Origin: CAZCPB01 sp044223975
Lineage (GTDB): Bacteria; Planctomycetota; Phycisphaerae; Phycisphaerales; UBA1924
Direction: 5' to 3'
DNA: 64,000 bases
Assembly: GCA_044223975.1 (NCBI GenBank)
Contig: JBGALI010000015.1
Location: 1 to 64,000, forward strand
Positions 51,741-61,226 of this stretch are shown here, piece by piece (the first letter of the stretch is position 1; each line of letters starts with the position of its first letter). Made by a program: the position numbers and the translations under genes. The notes beneath the pieces were generated by a model. The model was not told where the DNA came from. It saw only the letters and a program-made list of their open reading frames with translations, and did no database searches.

Positions 51741-52346
51741 ATGGCGATTCTCCCGGCGCGACACGTCGAGGTGAAGGGGGCGACGGTGCTGATCCGCTCG
51801 GCCACCGAGGCGGACGCCCAGGCGCTGATCGCCCTTGATCTTGAGATCGTCGCGGCGGGTGTCGGCACGATCTACGAGCCAGGCGAGGTAAACGAGGACG
51901 AGGAGGCGCGCCGGCGAAAGGTCCGGCGGTTGCTCGACGCTCCGCGCAGCCACCTGATCGTGGCCGAGCACGGCGGGCGTGTGATCGGCGAAGCCTCGTT
52001 CCGGGCCGGTCACTCGCGCCGGACGCACCATCACGGGCTGCTGGGTCTGAGCGTGGCGGCGGCGTGGCGCAAACGCGGTGTGGGGCGAGCGTTGATGACA
52101 GCGCTGATCGACTGGTGCCGCGATCATCCGGACATCGAGCGGGTGTGCCTCTGGGTATTCTCGAACAACGAGCCGGCGCTGGCGTTGTACCGGTCGCTGG
52201 GCTTCGTCGAGGAGGGGCGGCGCGTGCGCGAGATCCGACTGGCGCCGGGGAAATACTGCGACGACCTGGTGATGGCGCTGTTCGTCAAGGCCGCGCCGCA
52301 GCGCCCGGGCCGTGGCGGGCCGGGCGTGACACGGGTCGCGGATTGA
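51741..52346 (+). CDS. GNAT acetyltransferase
   Basis: The 201-residue GNAT protein opens VLIRSATEADAQALIALDLEIVAAG. The acetyl-CoA loop is LSVAAAWRKRGVGRALMTALIDW, and the FSNNEPALALYRSLGFVEEGRR segment near the end completes the fold. This is the general single-domain type that acetylates amines of varied small molecules or proteins. It lies 59 nt after pdxJ and just before folC on the same strand, but a functional link is not evident. Confidence 0.88.
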   Translation: MAILPARHVEVKGATVLIRSATEADAQALIALDLEIVAAGVGTIYEPGEVNEDEEARRRKVRRLLDAPRSHLIVAEHGGRVIGEASFRAGHSRRTHHHGLLGLSVAAAWRKRGVGRALMTALIDWCRDHPDIERVCLWVFSNNEPALALYRSLGFVEEGRRVREIRLAPGKYCDDLVMALFVKAAPQRPGRGGPGVTRVAD

Positions 52347-52399
52347 GCGCGACGAATTCTCTCGGACGGCGCGCCCCGGGTCGCTACAATCGGCCCGCC

Positions 52400-54013
52400 A
52401 TGTCGAAGCGCGAAGCCGCGGGCTCACACTCGCGATCCGGGAACGAGGTGTCGAAGGCTCCGCACCCCCGAAGCGCGAAGCACGGTCGATCCATGCCCCC
52501 AAAGACCTTCAACGGGTACGAGGATGCGGTCCGGTACCTGACCGATCGGGTGAACGTCGAGCGCATGCGCCCCGAGCGGGTAGACCCCGCGCTGCTCCGG
52601 CTCGACCGCATGGAGTCGATCCTGGAGCGCCTGGGCGACCCCCACAAGGGCGTGAAGTTCGTGCACGTCGCCGGCAGCAAGGGCAAGGGGTCGACGTGCG
52701 AGATGGTCGCGTCGTGCCTGAGCGCGTGCGGGTATACCACGGGCCTGTACACCAGCCCGCACATGGTCGACCTGCGCGAGCGCATCCGCACCAACCTCCA
52801 GCCCGGCGACCCGGGGCTTCACCCGATCACGCACGCGGACTTCACCAAGTACGTGGGCCTTGCCGCGGCGGCCGCCGAGTACGCGCTCAAGAAGGATGAG
52901 CCCGCGACGTTCTTCGAGCTCACGACGGCGGCGGCGTTCGCGTACTTCGCGGAGCTGGCGGTGGACATCGCGGTGGTCGAGGTCGGGCTGGGCGGGCGCT
53001 GGGACTCGACCAACGTGGTCACGCCGGAGGTGAGCGTCATCACGTCGATCCAGCTCGAGCACACGCAGATCCTGGGCGACACGCTGGAGAAGATCGCCCG
53101 GGAGAAGGCCGGGATCATCAAGCCGCGCGTGCCGGTGATCACGGTGCCGCAGCAGAAGCCCTCGGTGCTGGAGGTCCTGCGCGAGACCGCGGCGGGGGCC
53201 GAGGCGCCGTTCTCGGTCCTGGGCCAGGGGATCGACTTCAGCTACCGGTTCTGCTCCACCGAGGACATGGGCCCGCACATCCGCGTGTGCCTCACGACGC
53301 GCCAGAGCGAGTTCGAGCATCTCCCCGTGCCGCTCAAGGGGGAGCACCAGGCGCAGAACTGCGGCCTGGCCCTGGCGGTGCTGGACACGCTCCGCGGGCG
53401 CGGCTTTTCGACGCCGGAGCGGAAGGTTGCCGAGGGGCTGGCGCGGACACCCAACTACGGGCGCATGGAGATGGTGTCGCAGAACCCCCGCGTGATGGTG
53501 GACGGCGCGCACAACCCCGACAGCGTGCGCGAGCTGGTGAAAGGGATCGGGGCGCACGTCAAGTGCGAGTCGATGGTGGTCATCTTCGGCTGCAACGCCG
53601 ACAAGAACGTGCCGGGCATGCTCGCGGAGATCGCGCGCGGGGCCGACAAGATCATCTTCACCCGCGCGTCGGGGAACCCGCGGGCGATGGACCCCCGCGA
53701 CCTGCACCGGCGGTTCTCGGAGATCAACCACAAGATGTCGCAGGTCGCTCCGACGCTGCGCGAGGCGCTGGAGATCGCCCAGCGCGCGGTGTCGCGCGAG
53801 GACCTGATCTGCGTGACCGGCTCGTTCTACCTCGCCGGCGAGGCCAAGAAGCTGATGCACGAGAAGCCCCGCCGCGGCGGCGAAGGTCCGGCGGCGGGCG
53901 GCGCGCGGTCACCGGCCAAGCCCGGGCCGACCCCGCCCGGACCCACGCTTTCTGGGGCGAGCCAGATCGAGGTCAAGCCCAGCCCGCCGACCAAGGGTCA
54001 GGGCAAGGCGTGA
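52400..54013 (+). CDS. folC: Bifunctional folylpolyglutamate/dihydrofolate synthase
   Basis: The 537-residue ligase adds glutamate to folates or makes dihydrofolate from dihydropteroate. It has KTFNGYEDAVRYL, the P-loop HVAGSKGKGST (about 90-100), VVEVGLGGRWDSTNVV and the C-terminal Mur-ligase-like lobe with MVDGAHNPDSVRELV. Unusual parts are a 30-residue low-complexity N-terminal extension and a Pro/Gly-rich tail of about 50 residues. An internal ATG at 52493 would remove the N-terminal extension. It is followed 44 nt later by leuS. Confidence 0.93.
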   Translation: MSKREAAGSHSRSGNEVSKAPHPRSAKHGRSMPPKTFNGYEDAVRYLTDRVNVERMRPERVDPALLRLDRMESILERLGDPHKGVKFVHVAGSKGKGSTCEMVASCLSACGYTTGLYTSPHMVDLRERIRTNLQPGDPGLHPITHADFTKYVGLAAAAAEYALKKDEPATFFELTTAAAFAYFAELAVDIAVVEVGLGGRWDSTNVVTPEVSVITSIQLEHTQILGDTLEKIAREKAGIIKPRVPVITVPQQKPSVLEVLRETAAGAEAPFSVLGQGIDFSYRFCSTEDMGPHIRVCLTTRQSEFEHLPVPLKGEHQAQNCGLALAVLDTLRGRGFSTPERKVAEGLARTPNYGRMEMVSQNPRVMVDGAHNPDSVRELVKGIGAHVKCESMVVIFGCNADKNVPGMLAEIARGADKIIFTRASGNPRAMDPRDLHRRFSEINHKMSQVAPTLREALEIAQRAVSREDLICVTGSFYLAGEAKKLMHEKPRRGGEGPAAGGARSPAKPGPTPPGPTLSGASQIEVKPSPPTKGQGKA

Positions 54014-54057
54014 CCGTGGCGGCGTCGCGCGGGCGGATCACCTAAAGTCTCGGTTCT

Positions 54058-57000
54058 ATGCCCAGCCCACCTGCGCCTAACCCGGAACCGACAGCGGGCG
54101 CCCCCGCGCCCGGCGCGACCGACACCCCGCCTTTCCGATACACCGCGCGCCTCGCGGGGGACATCGAAGGAAGGTGGCAGGCGCGCTGGGACGAGCGTGG
54201 GACTTTCCGCACGCCCAACCCCGGGGAGCCGGGCTTTGATGGTGCGCGGTCCAAGTTCTACTGCCTGGACATGTTCCCGTACCCGTCGGGGGCGGGGCTG
54301 CACGTGGGCCACCCCGAGGGGTACACGGCGACGGACATCATCAGCCGCTTCAAGCGGATGAAGGGTTTCAACGTCCTGCACCCGATGGGGTGGGACGCGT
54401 TCGGCCTGCCGGCCGAGCAGTACGCGATCCAGACCGGCGTGCACCCGGCGATCACGACGCGCCGCGCCATCGACACGTTCCGGCGCCAGCTCAAGCGGTT
54501 CGGGTTCAGCTACGACTGGTCGCGCGAGTTTGCGACCATCGACGAGGACTACTACCGCTGGACGCAGTGGATCTTCCTGCGGATCTACCACGCCTGGTAC
54601 GACGCGGAGGCCGACCGGGCCCGGCCGATCGCCGAGCTGGTCGCGGCGCTCGAGCGTGGCCATTACGCGGTCGGCGAGAACGCGCGGCTGGTTCCGATGC
54701 GGTCGCCCGCGACCGCGGCGCTCGAGCGTGAGCGCGGCGCGGCAAGGGCGTGGTCGAGCCTCGATGCCCGCGAACGCCGGCGCGTGATCGACGGCCAGCG
54801 CCTGGCGTACGTGGGTGAGCAGGTCGTGAACTGGTGCCCCAAGCTGGGCACCGCCCTGGCCAACGAGGAGGTCATCGACGGCCGCAGCGAGCGGGGCGGG
54901 TTCCCGGTGTTCAGGAAGCCGCTGCGCCAGTGGATGTTCCGCATCACGGCGTTCGCCGACCGGCTGCTCCGCGACCTCGAGGGCCTGGACTGGCCGGTCT
55001 CGACCCGCACGATGCAGCAGGAATGGATCGGGCGGAGCGAGGGCGCCGAGATCGACTTCCCGCTGGCGGCGCCGACGTCGGGGATGGAGCACCTGCGCGT
55101 CTACACCACGCGCCCGGACACGATCTTCGGCGCCACGTACATGGTCGTGGCGCCAGAGCATCCGCTGTGCGACGCGGTGGCCTCGGGGCGCCTGGGCGTC
55201 GACGAGCCAACGCGCCGGGCGATGAGCGACTACTGCGCCGCGGCCCGCAACCGTTCCGATGTCGAGCGCCAGGAGAGCAAGACCAAGACCGGCGCCTTCA
55301 CGGGCGTGATGGCGGTCAACCCCGCCACGGGAGAGCAGATCCCGGTGTGGGCGGCCGACTACGTGCTCATGGGGTACGGGCACGGCGCGATCATGGCCGT
55401 CCCGGCGCACGACGAGCGCGACTTTGAGTTTGCCGCGGCGTTCAAGCTGCCGATCCGCGATGTGATCTACCCGCGGACCGAGTCGGCGATGGCGTACTTC
55501 GCGGCCCACGCCACGATCGACGAGCGGTCGGAGGTGCGGTGGCAGGGGATTCTCTCGGACTTCCTTGGCTACACGACCACGGAGAACACCACCCCCGCGG
55601 GGTACGGCGCGGCGCTCGAGGTTGTGCGCACGCGCCGCTCGCGCTCCGGCGACGGCACGGCCGTGCCCATCGACTACGCGGGCCCGCGCACCACCGTGGC
55701 CGGCTCCGTCGGGTTCAAGCGCGGCTCGGTCGCGACGACGTGGCTGGACTCGGTCAGCGACATCGGCTTTGCGACCTTCGATGCGCTGCGCGGCGCCTTT
55801 GAGCGCCGCGGGTACTACGCGCACCGGGGCGAGGCGTTTTCGGGCCACGGCACGGCCGTGAATTCCGCGAACGCGTCGGTCAGCCTGAACGGGCTGGTGC
55901 GCGACCAGGCCACCGCCGCGATCATCGCGTGGCTCGAGCGCGAGGGGATCGGCCGCCGCAAGGTGAACTTCAAGCTGCGCGACTGGCTCTTCAGCCGCCA
56001 GCGCTACTGGGGCGAGCCCTTCCCGATCGTGTACGACGAGCACGGCGACCACCACGCGGTGGGCGAGGCGGCGCTCCCGGTGATGCTGCCGGAGCTGAAG
56101 GAATACCAGCCCGAAGAGTCCGAGGACCCGCGCCCGCTCCTGGCCAAGGCCAAGGAGTGGGTGAGCACGACCGCCGGCGCGGCGGGCGTTCCGGACCTGG
56201 CGCCCGGGGCGCGCGTGACGCGCGAGACCAACACGATGCCGGGCTGGGCCGGGTCGTGCTGGTACTTCCTGCGGTACTGCGATTCCAAGAACGGGAGCGC
56301 GTTCTGCGGGAGCGAGGCGGAGAAGTACTGGATGGGCGGGCCGGGGGAGCACCCCGGGGTCGACCTGTACGTGGGCGGGTCGGAGCACGCGGTGCTGCAC
56401 CTGCTGTACGCGCGCTTCTGGCACAAGGCCCTCTTTGACCTCGGGCACGTGTCGCACAAGGAGCCGTTCAAGAAGCTGTTCCACCAGGGGCTGATCACCA
56501 GCTACGCGTTCCAGCGCGCCGACAAGAGCCTGGTGCCGACGGACCAGGTGGAAGAGCGCGGCGAGGGCGCGTTTGTCGAGACCGCCACGGGACAGAAGGT
56601 GACGCAGATCGTCGCCAAGATGAGCAAGAGCCTGAAGAACGTCGTCAATCCCGACGACGTGATCGCCGAGTTCGGCGCCGACACGTTCCGGCTCTACGAG
56701 ATGTACATGGGGCCGCTGGAGGCCAGCAAGCCCTGGAACCCGCGCGACATCGCCGGGTGCTTCCGCTTCCTGCAGCGCGCGTGGCGTCTGTGCGTGGACG
56801 AGCAGACGGGCGCGGTGCGCACGCTCGACAAGGCCGACGTGGCGATCGAGCGTCTGCTCCACCGCGCCGTGGCGAAGGTCGAGGGCGACATCGAGCGGCT
56901 GGCCTTCAACACGGCGATCGCGGCAATGATGGAGTTCGTGAACGCCGCGACGAGTGCAGGCGGCCTCACCCGTCCGCAGATCGAGCGGTTCACGCTCATG

Positions 57001-57303
57001 CTCTGCCCCTTTGCCCCGCACCTCTCCGAAGAACTGTGGGCGAAGCTGGGCAAGAGCTCGCTGGCCTCGACCGAGGCGTGGCCGGGGTACGACCCGGCGT
57101 TGCTGCGCGACGAGTCGATCGAGATGCCGGTGCAGATCCAGGGCAAGGTGCGGGCCCGCATCACCGTTCCCGCGAGTGCCGACGCCAAGGCCGTCGAGGC
57201 CGCGACGCTCGCCGACCCCGAGGTGCAGAAGTACATCGCGGGTAAGCCGGTCAAGAAGGTGATCGTGGTGCCGGGGAAGCTCGTGAACATCGTGACCGGC
57301 TGA
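54058..57303 (+). CDS. leuS: Leucyl-tRNA synthetase, long form
   Basis: The 1081-residue class I synthetase charges tRNA-Leu. HIGH reads HVGH at 82-85 within DMFPYPSGAGLHVGHPEG, KMSKS lies at about 854-858, and the editing (CP1) domain has the YTTRPDTIFGATY and YGHGAIMAVPAHDERD segments. Typical bacterial LeuRS is about 860 residues. The extra 200 or so are mainly an N-terminal tail of about 30 residues, an Arg-rich insert (about 180-245) before VNWCPKLGTALANEEV, and an enlarged CP1-to-catalytic connection (about 475-620). Such enlarged forms occur in planctomycetes. Confidence 0.96.
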   Translation: MPSPPAPNPEPTAGAPAPGATDTPPFRYTARLAGDIEGRWQARWDERGTFRTPNPGEPGFDGARSKFYCLDMFPYPSGAGLHVGHPEGYTATDIISRFKRMKGFNVLHPMGWDAFGLPAEQYAIQTGVHPAITTRRAIDTFRRQLKRFGFSYDWSREFATIDEDYYRWTQWIFLRIYHAWYDAEADRARPIAELVAALERGHYAVGENARLVPMRSPATAALERERGAARAWSSLDARERRRVIDGQRLAYVGEQVVNWCPKLGTALANEEVIDGRSERGGFPVFRKPLRQWMFRITAFADRLLRDLEGLDWPVSTRTMQQEWIGRSEGAEIDFPLAAPTSGMEHLRVYTTRPDTIFGATYMVVAPEHPLCDAVASGRLGVDEPTRRAMSDYCAAARNRSDVERQESKTKTGAFTGVMAVNPATGEQIPVWAADYVLMGYGHGAIMAVPAHDERDFEFAAAFKLPIRDVIYPRTESAMAYFAAHATIDERSEVRWQGILSDFLGYTTTENTTPAGYGAALEVVRTRRSRSGDGTAVPIDYAGPRTTVAGSVGFKRGSVATTWLDSVSDIGFATFDALRGAFERRGYYAHRGEAFSGHGTAVNSANASVSLNGLVRDQATAAIIAWLEREGIGRRKVNFKLRDWLFSRQRYWGEPFPIVYDEHGDHHAVGEAALPVMLPELKEYQPEESEDPRPLLAKAKEWVSTTAGAAGVPDLAPGARVTRETNTMPGWAGSCWYFLRYCDSKNGSAFCGSEAEKYWMGGPGEHPGVDLYVGGSEHAVLHLLYARFWHKALFDLGHVSHKEPFKKLFHQGLITSYAFQRADKSLVPTDQVEERGEGAFVETATGQKVTQIVAKMSKSLKNVVNPDDVIAEFGADTFRLYEMYMGPLEASKPWNPRDIAGCFRFLQRAWRLCVDEQTGAVRTLDKADVAIERLLHRAVAKVEGDIERLAFNTAIAAMMEFVNAATSAGGLTRPQIERFTLMLCPFAPHLSEELWAKLGKSSLASTEAWPGYDPALLRDESIEMPVQIQGKVRARITVPASADAKAVEAATLADPEVQKYIAGKPVKKVIVVPGKLVNIVTG

Positions 57304-57309
57304 GCCTGG

Positions 57310-58542
57310 TCACTCTTCGACGACGACCAGCACGTCCGCCCATGGCACCCAGCGGCTGGGGGCTTCGTCCCACCACAACGCCTCAGCGTCCTTGAGCTCG
57401 ACCTCGGGCCGGGCCGGGCCGGCGAGCTCCTCAAACGTGACGCTGGCGTCGCCCTCGGTCTCGAGCGCCGTCCGGAGCGACGCGAGCGATTCAGGGGTGA
57501 GCGCGATGCTGGCGAAATAGCCGCGGGGGTTCACGGCCGCGCCTCGCTCGGCGCGGGCCTCGCTCAGCCGCACGGCGCCGATGCCGGACTCGGACGCGAC
57601 GGCGCGCTGCAGTTCCTTCTTTTCGGCGCGATCGGCGTCGGCGCGGGCCAGGTCGCCCATGCCGCCGGTTGCCGCCGCGTCGTCGGCGTCCAACTGGCGG
57701 CTGAGGTGCCAGGACCGCTCCCCGACGCGAGAGGCGATGGAGTCCAGACCGGAGATCGTCCGCGCCATTTCCCGCGAGCGCACCCGCACCGCCAGTCGTC
57801 CCTGTGAAGCAAGCTCCACGGCAAGCTCGGGGGTGATCACACCGGACGCGAGCGCCGCGGCATGTTCGGGGAGTTCGGGCCCCACGAAGCCCGGCCCGCC
57901 CGGCGAGGCGATCGCCTCCTTCGTCGTCGTCGGCGCGTCGTTGAAGGCGACTCGGGTCGGCTCGGTCGGCACGGGAGGCTCACCCTGCACGGCGTGAGCG
58001 CCCGGCACGGCGACGTCCGGCTCGCCCTTGGCGAGCGTGGCGCTGGTCGCGGGCCGTTCGGCGGACGGGCGCGGGACGCTGTCGTTCTTCGCGATCAGGG
58101 GGCCGGTGTTCCCTCCGCCGGCACCGGACCCCTGACGCGAGATCGCCCAGAATCCCACGCCGCCGGCCACCAGCGCGATCGCCGCGGCCATCGCGAGCAT
58201 GCTCGAAAGCCGGCGGCCGGACCGTGCCCGGGGCATGAAGATCGGCGCCGGGGGCAGGTCGGCAAAGAGCGCGGGCCCGTCGAGCAGCGCGGCACGCTCG
58301 AGGGCGGCCTCGATGGACTCCATCACTTCCGGCGGCGCTTCCACGTCGCACAGGTCCGAGAGCAGGGCTCGGTCGCGGGTCATCCCCCGGACGGTGGCGA
58401 GCAACTCGGGCCGCGTCGACAGAGCCGCGAGCACCTGACGCTCGCGCGTCTCGCTCAGCTCTCCCTCGACGAGGGCCAGCAGCGATTCCTCGCTGAGCAT
58501 CTCGTCGCCGGGGAAATCGGGGTTTGTCGGTCGGGTCGTCAT
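57310..58542 (-). CDS. Putative anti-sigma factor/membrane regulator
   Basis: The 410-residue protein starts with a helical cytoplasmic part (about 1-100: MLSEESLLALVEGELSE, a segment seen in planctomycete anti-sigma-like proteins). One membrane helix follows (about 113-133, MLAMAAAIALVAGGVGFWAI). A long extracytoplasmic region with low-complexity and helical segments completes it. There is no zinc HxxxCxxC motif. It lies immediately downstream of an ECF sigma gene on the same strand, which supports an anti-sigma role. That role is inferred. Confidence 0.7.
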   Translation of the reverse strand: MTTRPTNPDFPGDEMLSEESLLALVEGELSETRERQVLAALSTRPELLATVRGMTRDRALLSDLCDVEAPPEVMESIEAALERAALLDGPALFADLPPAPIFMPRARSGRRLSSMLAMAAAIALVAGGVGFWAISRQGSGAGGGNTGPLIAKNDSVPRPSAERPATSATLAKGEPDVAVPGAHAVQGEPPVPTEPTRVAFNDAPTTTKEAIASPGGPGFVGPELPEHAAALASGVITPELAVELASQGRLAVRVRSREMARTISGLDSIASRVGERSWHLSRQLDADDAAATGGMGDLARADADRAEKKELQRAVASESGIGAVRLSEARAERGAAVNPRGYFASIALTPESLASLRTALETEGDASVTFEELAGPARPEVELKDAEALWWDEAPSRWVPWADVLVVVEE

Positions 58543-58596
58543 TGCTCGTTCAATCTGCCGCGGGTCGCTCTCTGATCCGTGGACCTCAGAAGCCTT

Positions 58597-59259
58597 CTAC
58601 TTGGAGCCGGGGCCGCTGCCGCGCTCGCGTGTGTCCGTTCCTTCGTCCGTTTCCGCCGGGAACCGTCCCAGCTCTTCGACTTTTTCTCTCAGTGCGGCAC
58701 GCGCCCTGAACAGGCGGCTTTTGACCGTGCCGACCGGGATGTTGAGCGTCACCGCGATCTGGTCGTAATCGAGGTCCCGCCCGTCACGGAGGACCAGGAT
58801 TGCGCGCTGCTCGGGATCGATCGAATCCAGAGCCGCCAGAAGACGCTGACGTTCTTCGCTGTGTTCGACGCGGGAACGGCCTGACGGTTCCCAATCCGAA
58901 TCACGCGGCACCGTTCCGGGCGCGCGGGCGTCGTGTACGGCTTCCAATCGGGCGGTTTTCCGGACTCTTTGCGCTCGGAGTGCCGAGAGGCACGTGTTCA
59001 TGGTGACCCGGATCATCCAGGTGGAAAGCCGGGCCTTGTCGTCGAAGGTCTCGAAACCCTGGATGACCTTGACGAAGGCTTCCTGGGTCAGGTCGTTGGC
59101 CCACTCGCGGTTGTTCACCATCCGGACGCAGATCGAATACAGCCGGTGCTGGTAGCGCTTGGCTAGGAGCCCCCACGCGCTGGAGTCGCCGCGCCGGATG
59201 GCGGCGACGAGCGCTCGGTCCTCGGCGTCGTCGAGGTTGGGCTCTGGTAGAGCGGACAT
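58597..59259 (-). CDS. RNA polymerase ECF-type sigma factor
   Basis: The 220-residue protein has a sigma-2 region (DDAEDRALVAAIRRGDSSAW, YSICVRMVNNREWANDLTQEAFVKVIQGFETFD, LSTWMIRVTMNTCLSALR) and a sigma-4 region (DSIDPEQRAILVLRDGRDLDYDQIAVTLNIPVGTVKSRLFRARAALREKV) with a helix-turn-helix. It is a typical ECF sigma factor. The next gene downstream encodes a membrane protein that probably holds it. Two ATGs are possible: 59259, chosen as closest to the domain, and 59313. Confidence 0.93.
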   Translation of the reverse strand: MSALPEPNLDDAEDRALVAAIRRGDSSAWGLLAKRYQHRLYSICVRMVNNREWANDLTQEAFVKVIQGFETFDDKARLSTWMIRVTMNTCLSALRAQRVRKTARLEAVHDARAPGTVPRDSDWEPSGRSRVEHSEERQRLLAALDSIDPEQRAILVLRDGRDLDYDQIAVTLNIPVGTVKSRLFRARAALREKVEELGRFPAETDEGTDTRERGSGPGSK

Positions 59260-59429
59260 CGGGGGGAGGGTAGCGGCGGAGCACTCGGGCGAGCGGGACG
59301 GGGCGATTTCCATGGGTCATGCCGGTTCGGCTGCGGCAGCCGACCGGGTCATTGCGTGCCTGCCGCACCCTCTGTCGCATCGCCTTCTCATGCGGTCCGA
59401 TGGTTCCCCCGTGGTTCCGGCGCCAGGGT

Positions 59430-59855
59430 CTACTTGAGACGGGTCGTCAGCGTGATCTCGGTGCCGGCCAGCGCCTTGGAGACCGGGCAGCTGGCCTTGG
59501 CGGTCTCGGCGTGCTTCTGGAACGCCGCGGCATCGAGGCCCGGGACCGTGCCCTCAAGCTCGAGTTCGATGCGCGGGATCGCGAACCCGGCACCCTGCTT
59601 CTCGAGGTGGACCTTGGCGGTGGTGCGCAGGCGATCGGCGGTGAACCCGGCGTTGCCCAGGAGCGCCGAGAGCTGCATGGTGAAGCACCCGGCGTGCGCT
59701 GCACCGATGAGCTCTTCGGGGTTGGTTCCTTTGCCGTCGCCGGTGCGCCCGCGGAAGTCGTACGGGGCGTCGAAGGTCGCGCTCTGCACCTTGATGCGGC
59801 CGGTGCCGGCGGTCAGGTTGCCTTTCCATTCCGCTTCGGCCGTTCGGTACGCCAT
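59430..59855 (-). CDS. OsmC-family organic hydroperoxide reductase
   Basis: The 141-residue protein has the OsmC/Ohr fold with two catalytic cysteines: C57 in AHAGCFTMQL and C123 in ASCPVSKAL. The beginning AEWKGNLTAGTGRIKV and NPEELIGAAHAG match OsmC rather than Ohr. It reduces organic peroxides using thiol partners. Start is the ATG at 59855; the upstream frame is not protein-like. Confidence 0.94.
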   Translation of the reverse strand: MAYRTAEAEWKGNLTAGTGRIKVQSATFDAPYDFRGRTGDGKGTNPEELIGAAHAGCFTMQLSALLGNAGFTADRLRTTAKVHLEKQGAGFAIPRIELELEGTVPGLDAAAFQKHAETAKASCPVSKALAGTEITLTTRLK

Positions 59856-59979
59856 CGTCGGTTCTCCGGTACGAGAGGTGAATTGGAACGCGCCCCGCGC
59901 GGGGCGTGACGCGGAGAGATTACGGGCGCGGCGTGAAACGGGATTCACGGCGCGAGCGCCGCCCTCCGGTTGTGTCGGG

Positions 59980-60495
59980 CTACTTCTGCTGGCTCTGGGA
60001 CGTACCGAGCCTTTCGATCGCCGAGGTGACGAGCGCCGCCCACGGCTCGGGGAGCGCCTCGGCAAGGTCGCCCAGCGCCATCGCCAGTTCGCTCTTGCGC
60101 TGCGACGTGATCATGTGTCCGTAGTGGACCAGCGCCGCGACGATGGCCAGGTCGTACCCGGCCCGCGCGGCCAGGCGCGAGTTCTGGTCGGCGTCCCGGG
60201 CCTGCGACTTGCTCGCTTCCTTGAGCTTCACGAGCTGCGTGAGCATCACGCGCCCCGTGAGCAGGGACTGGCCACCCGCCAGGGCCGGGTCGGACGTGAA
60301 GGGCGGGCCGGCGAGTGTGCGCCGGAACCACTCGTTGCCGCCAGGGGAGAGCAGCTTGTCGACCAGCGTGTCGACGGGGCGGAAGGCCTGCACCAGGCCC
60401 ATCTGCAGAAGCCGGCGGGCGCGGTCGTCGCCCAGGTCGGCGAAGTCGCGCCCCGGGAAGCTGGTGGTGAAATCGGGCTTGGGATCGGCGGGCAT
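59980..60495 (-). CDS. Hypothetical protein coupled to sigma-like gene
   Basis: The 171-residue soluble, mostly helical protein has no membrane segment and no recognised domain. The C-terminal part (YDLAIVAALVHYGHMITSQRKSEL) and the 'WFRRTLAGPPFTSDPALAGG' stretch are distinctive. The start codon overlaps the stop of the upstream sigma-like gene (TGATG), so translation is coupled. It may be a regulator or binding partner of that factor, inferred from position alone. Confidence 0.6.
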   Translation of the reverse strand: MPADPKPDFTTSFPGRDFADLGDDRARRLLQMGLVQAFRPVDTLVDKLLSPGGNEWFRRTLAGPPFTSDPALAGGQSLLTGRVMLTQLVKLKEASKSQARDADQNSRLAARAGYDLAIVAALVHYGHMITSQRKSELAMALGDLAEALPEPWAALVTSAIERLGTSQSQQK

Positions 60496-61172
60496 CAGCC
60501 GTCTCCTTCGAGCAGGTCGCGGATCTCGTCGTCGGGGTCGCCGCCGGTGCCGTCGCGCGACAGCATCGAGCGCAGGGTCGCCTGGAACCGCGAGCGTGCG
60601 GTGCGCGCCATGACGGCGGCGCGCGACGAATCGACCCCGAATTCACCCGCGAAGTCCGCGTAGGCCTGGCCGTTGTAGTAGTGGCGGACGAAGATCTCCC
60701 AGTGCGGGCCGAGCTTCTCGGCGTCGCACTGTTCCTGGGCCTTCTTCAGCGCTTCGCGCACGACCGAGACGATGTACGCCCGGTCGAACGCCGCGGCCTG
60801 CCTGGGCTCGAAGACCGGCTCCTCAGCCTGCGCCACGTTGCGGGCATCGCGCCGCCGGGCCCGGTGCATCTCCTTGAGGTAGAAGCAGAACGCGTTGATG
60901 AGCCACTGGCGGAGTTTGAGCTTGCTGGAGCGCCACTGGGCGAGGAAGTCCTCGCGCGAGAGTCGGCTGGCAAAGAAGCCCTGCACGACATCCTCGGGCT
61001 CGCCGAGCCACCGGTCGCGTGTGCCCATGAAGTAGACCCGCAGCGGGAAGTCGTACACCGTCATGATGTGGCGGTTGACGTCCTGCCGCCCCCCGGCCCC
61101 GTCGCGCAGGCGCGCATCGATCCACGAGATCATCGTGGCGGGGAAAACGTCGGCCTCGCGAGGCTCGGGCAT
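60495..61172 (-). CDS. Divergent sigma-70-like transcription factor
   Basis: The 225-residue protein has a weak sigma-2-like region (EPEDVVQGFFASRLSREDF, LRQWLINAFCFYLKEMHRARRR). A C-terminal helix-turn-helix-like region carries EIFVRHYYNGQAYADFAGEFGVDSSRAAVMARTARSRFQATL, similar to sigma-4. It resembles a planctomycete-type ECF-like factor, with the acidic 'PEDVVQGFF' as the core-binding signature. No membrane anti-sigma is adjacent; the next gene overlaps it by one base. Confidence 0.75.
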   Translation of the reverse strand: MPEPREADVFPATMISWIDARLRDGAGGRQDVNRHIMTVYDFPLRVYFMGTRDRWLGEPEDVVQGFFASRLSREDFLAQWRSSKLKLRQWLINAFCFYLKEMHRARRRDARNVAQAEEPVFEPRQAAAFDRAYIVSVVREALKKAQEQCDAEKLGPHWEIFVRHYYNGQAYADFAGEFGVDSSRAAVMARTARSRFQATLRSMLSRDGTGGDPDDEIRDLLEGDG

Positions 61173-61226
61173 GGGCGCTCCGTGAACAGAGAGACGCGGC
61201 CAGTATACCTCGCGCGCGGCGATTCC

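Noticed and set aside
53998..57021. 1007-residue open frame on the minus strand over leuS
   Set aside because: It is an antisense shadow of the leuS codon pattern in GC-rich DNA. Its composition (Arg, His, Pro, Val, Ala-rich) has no domain, and leuS is certain.
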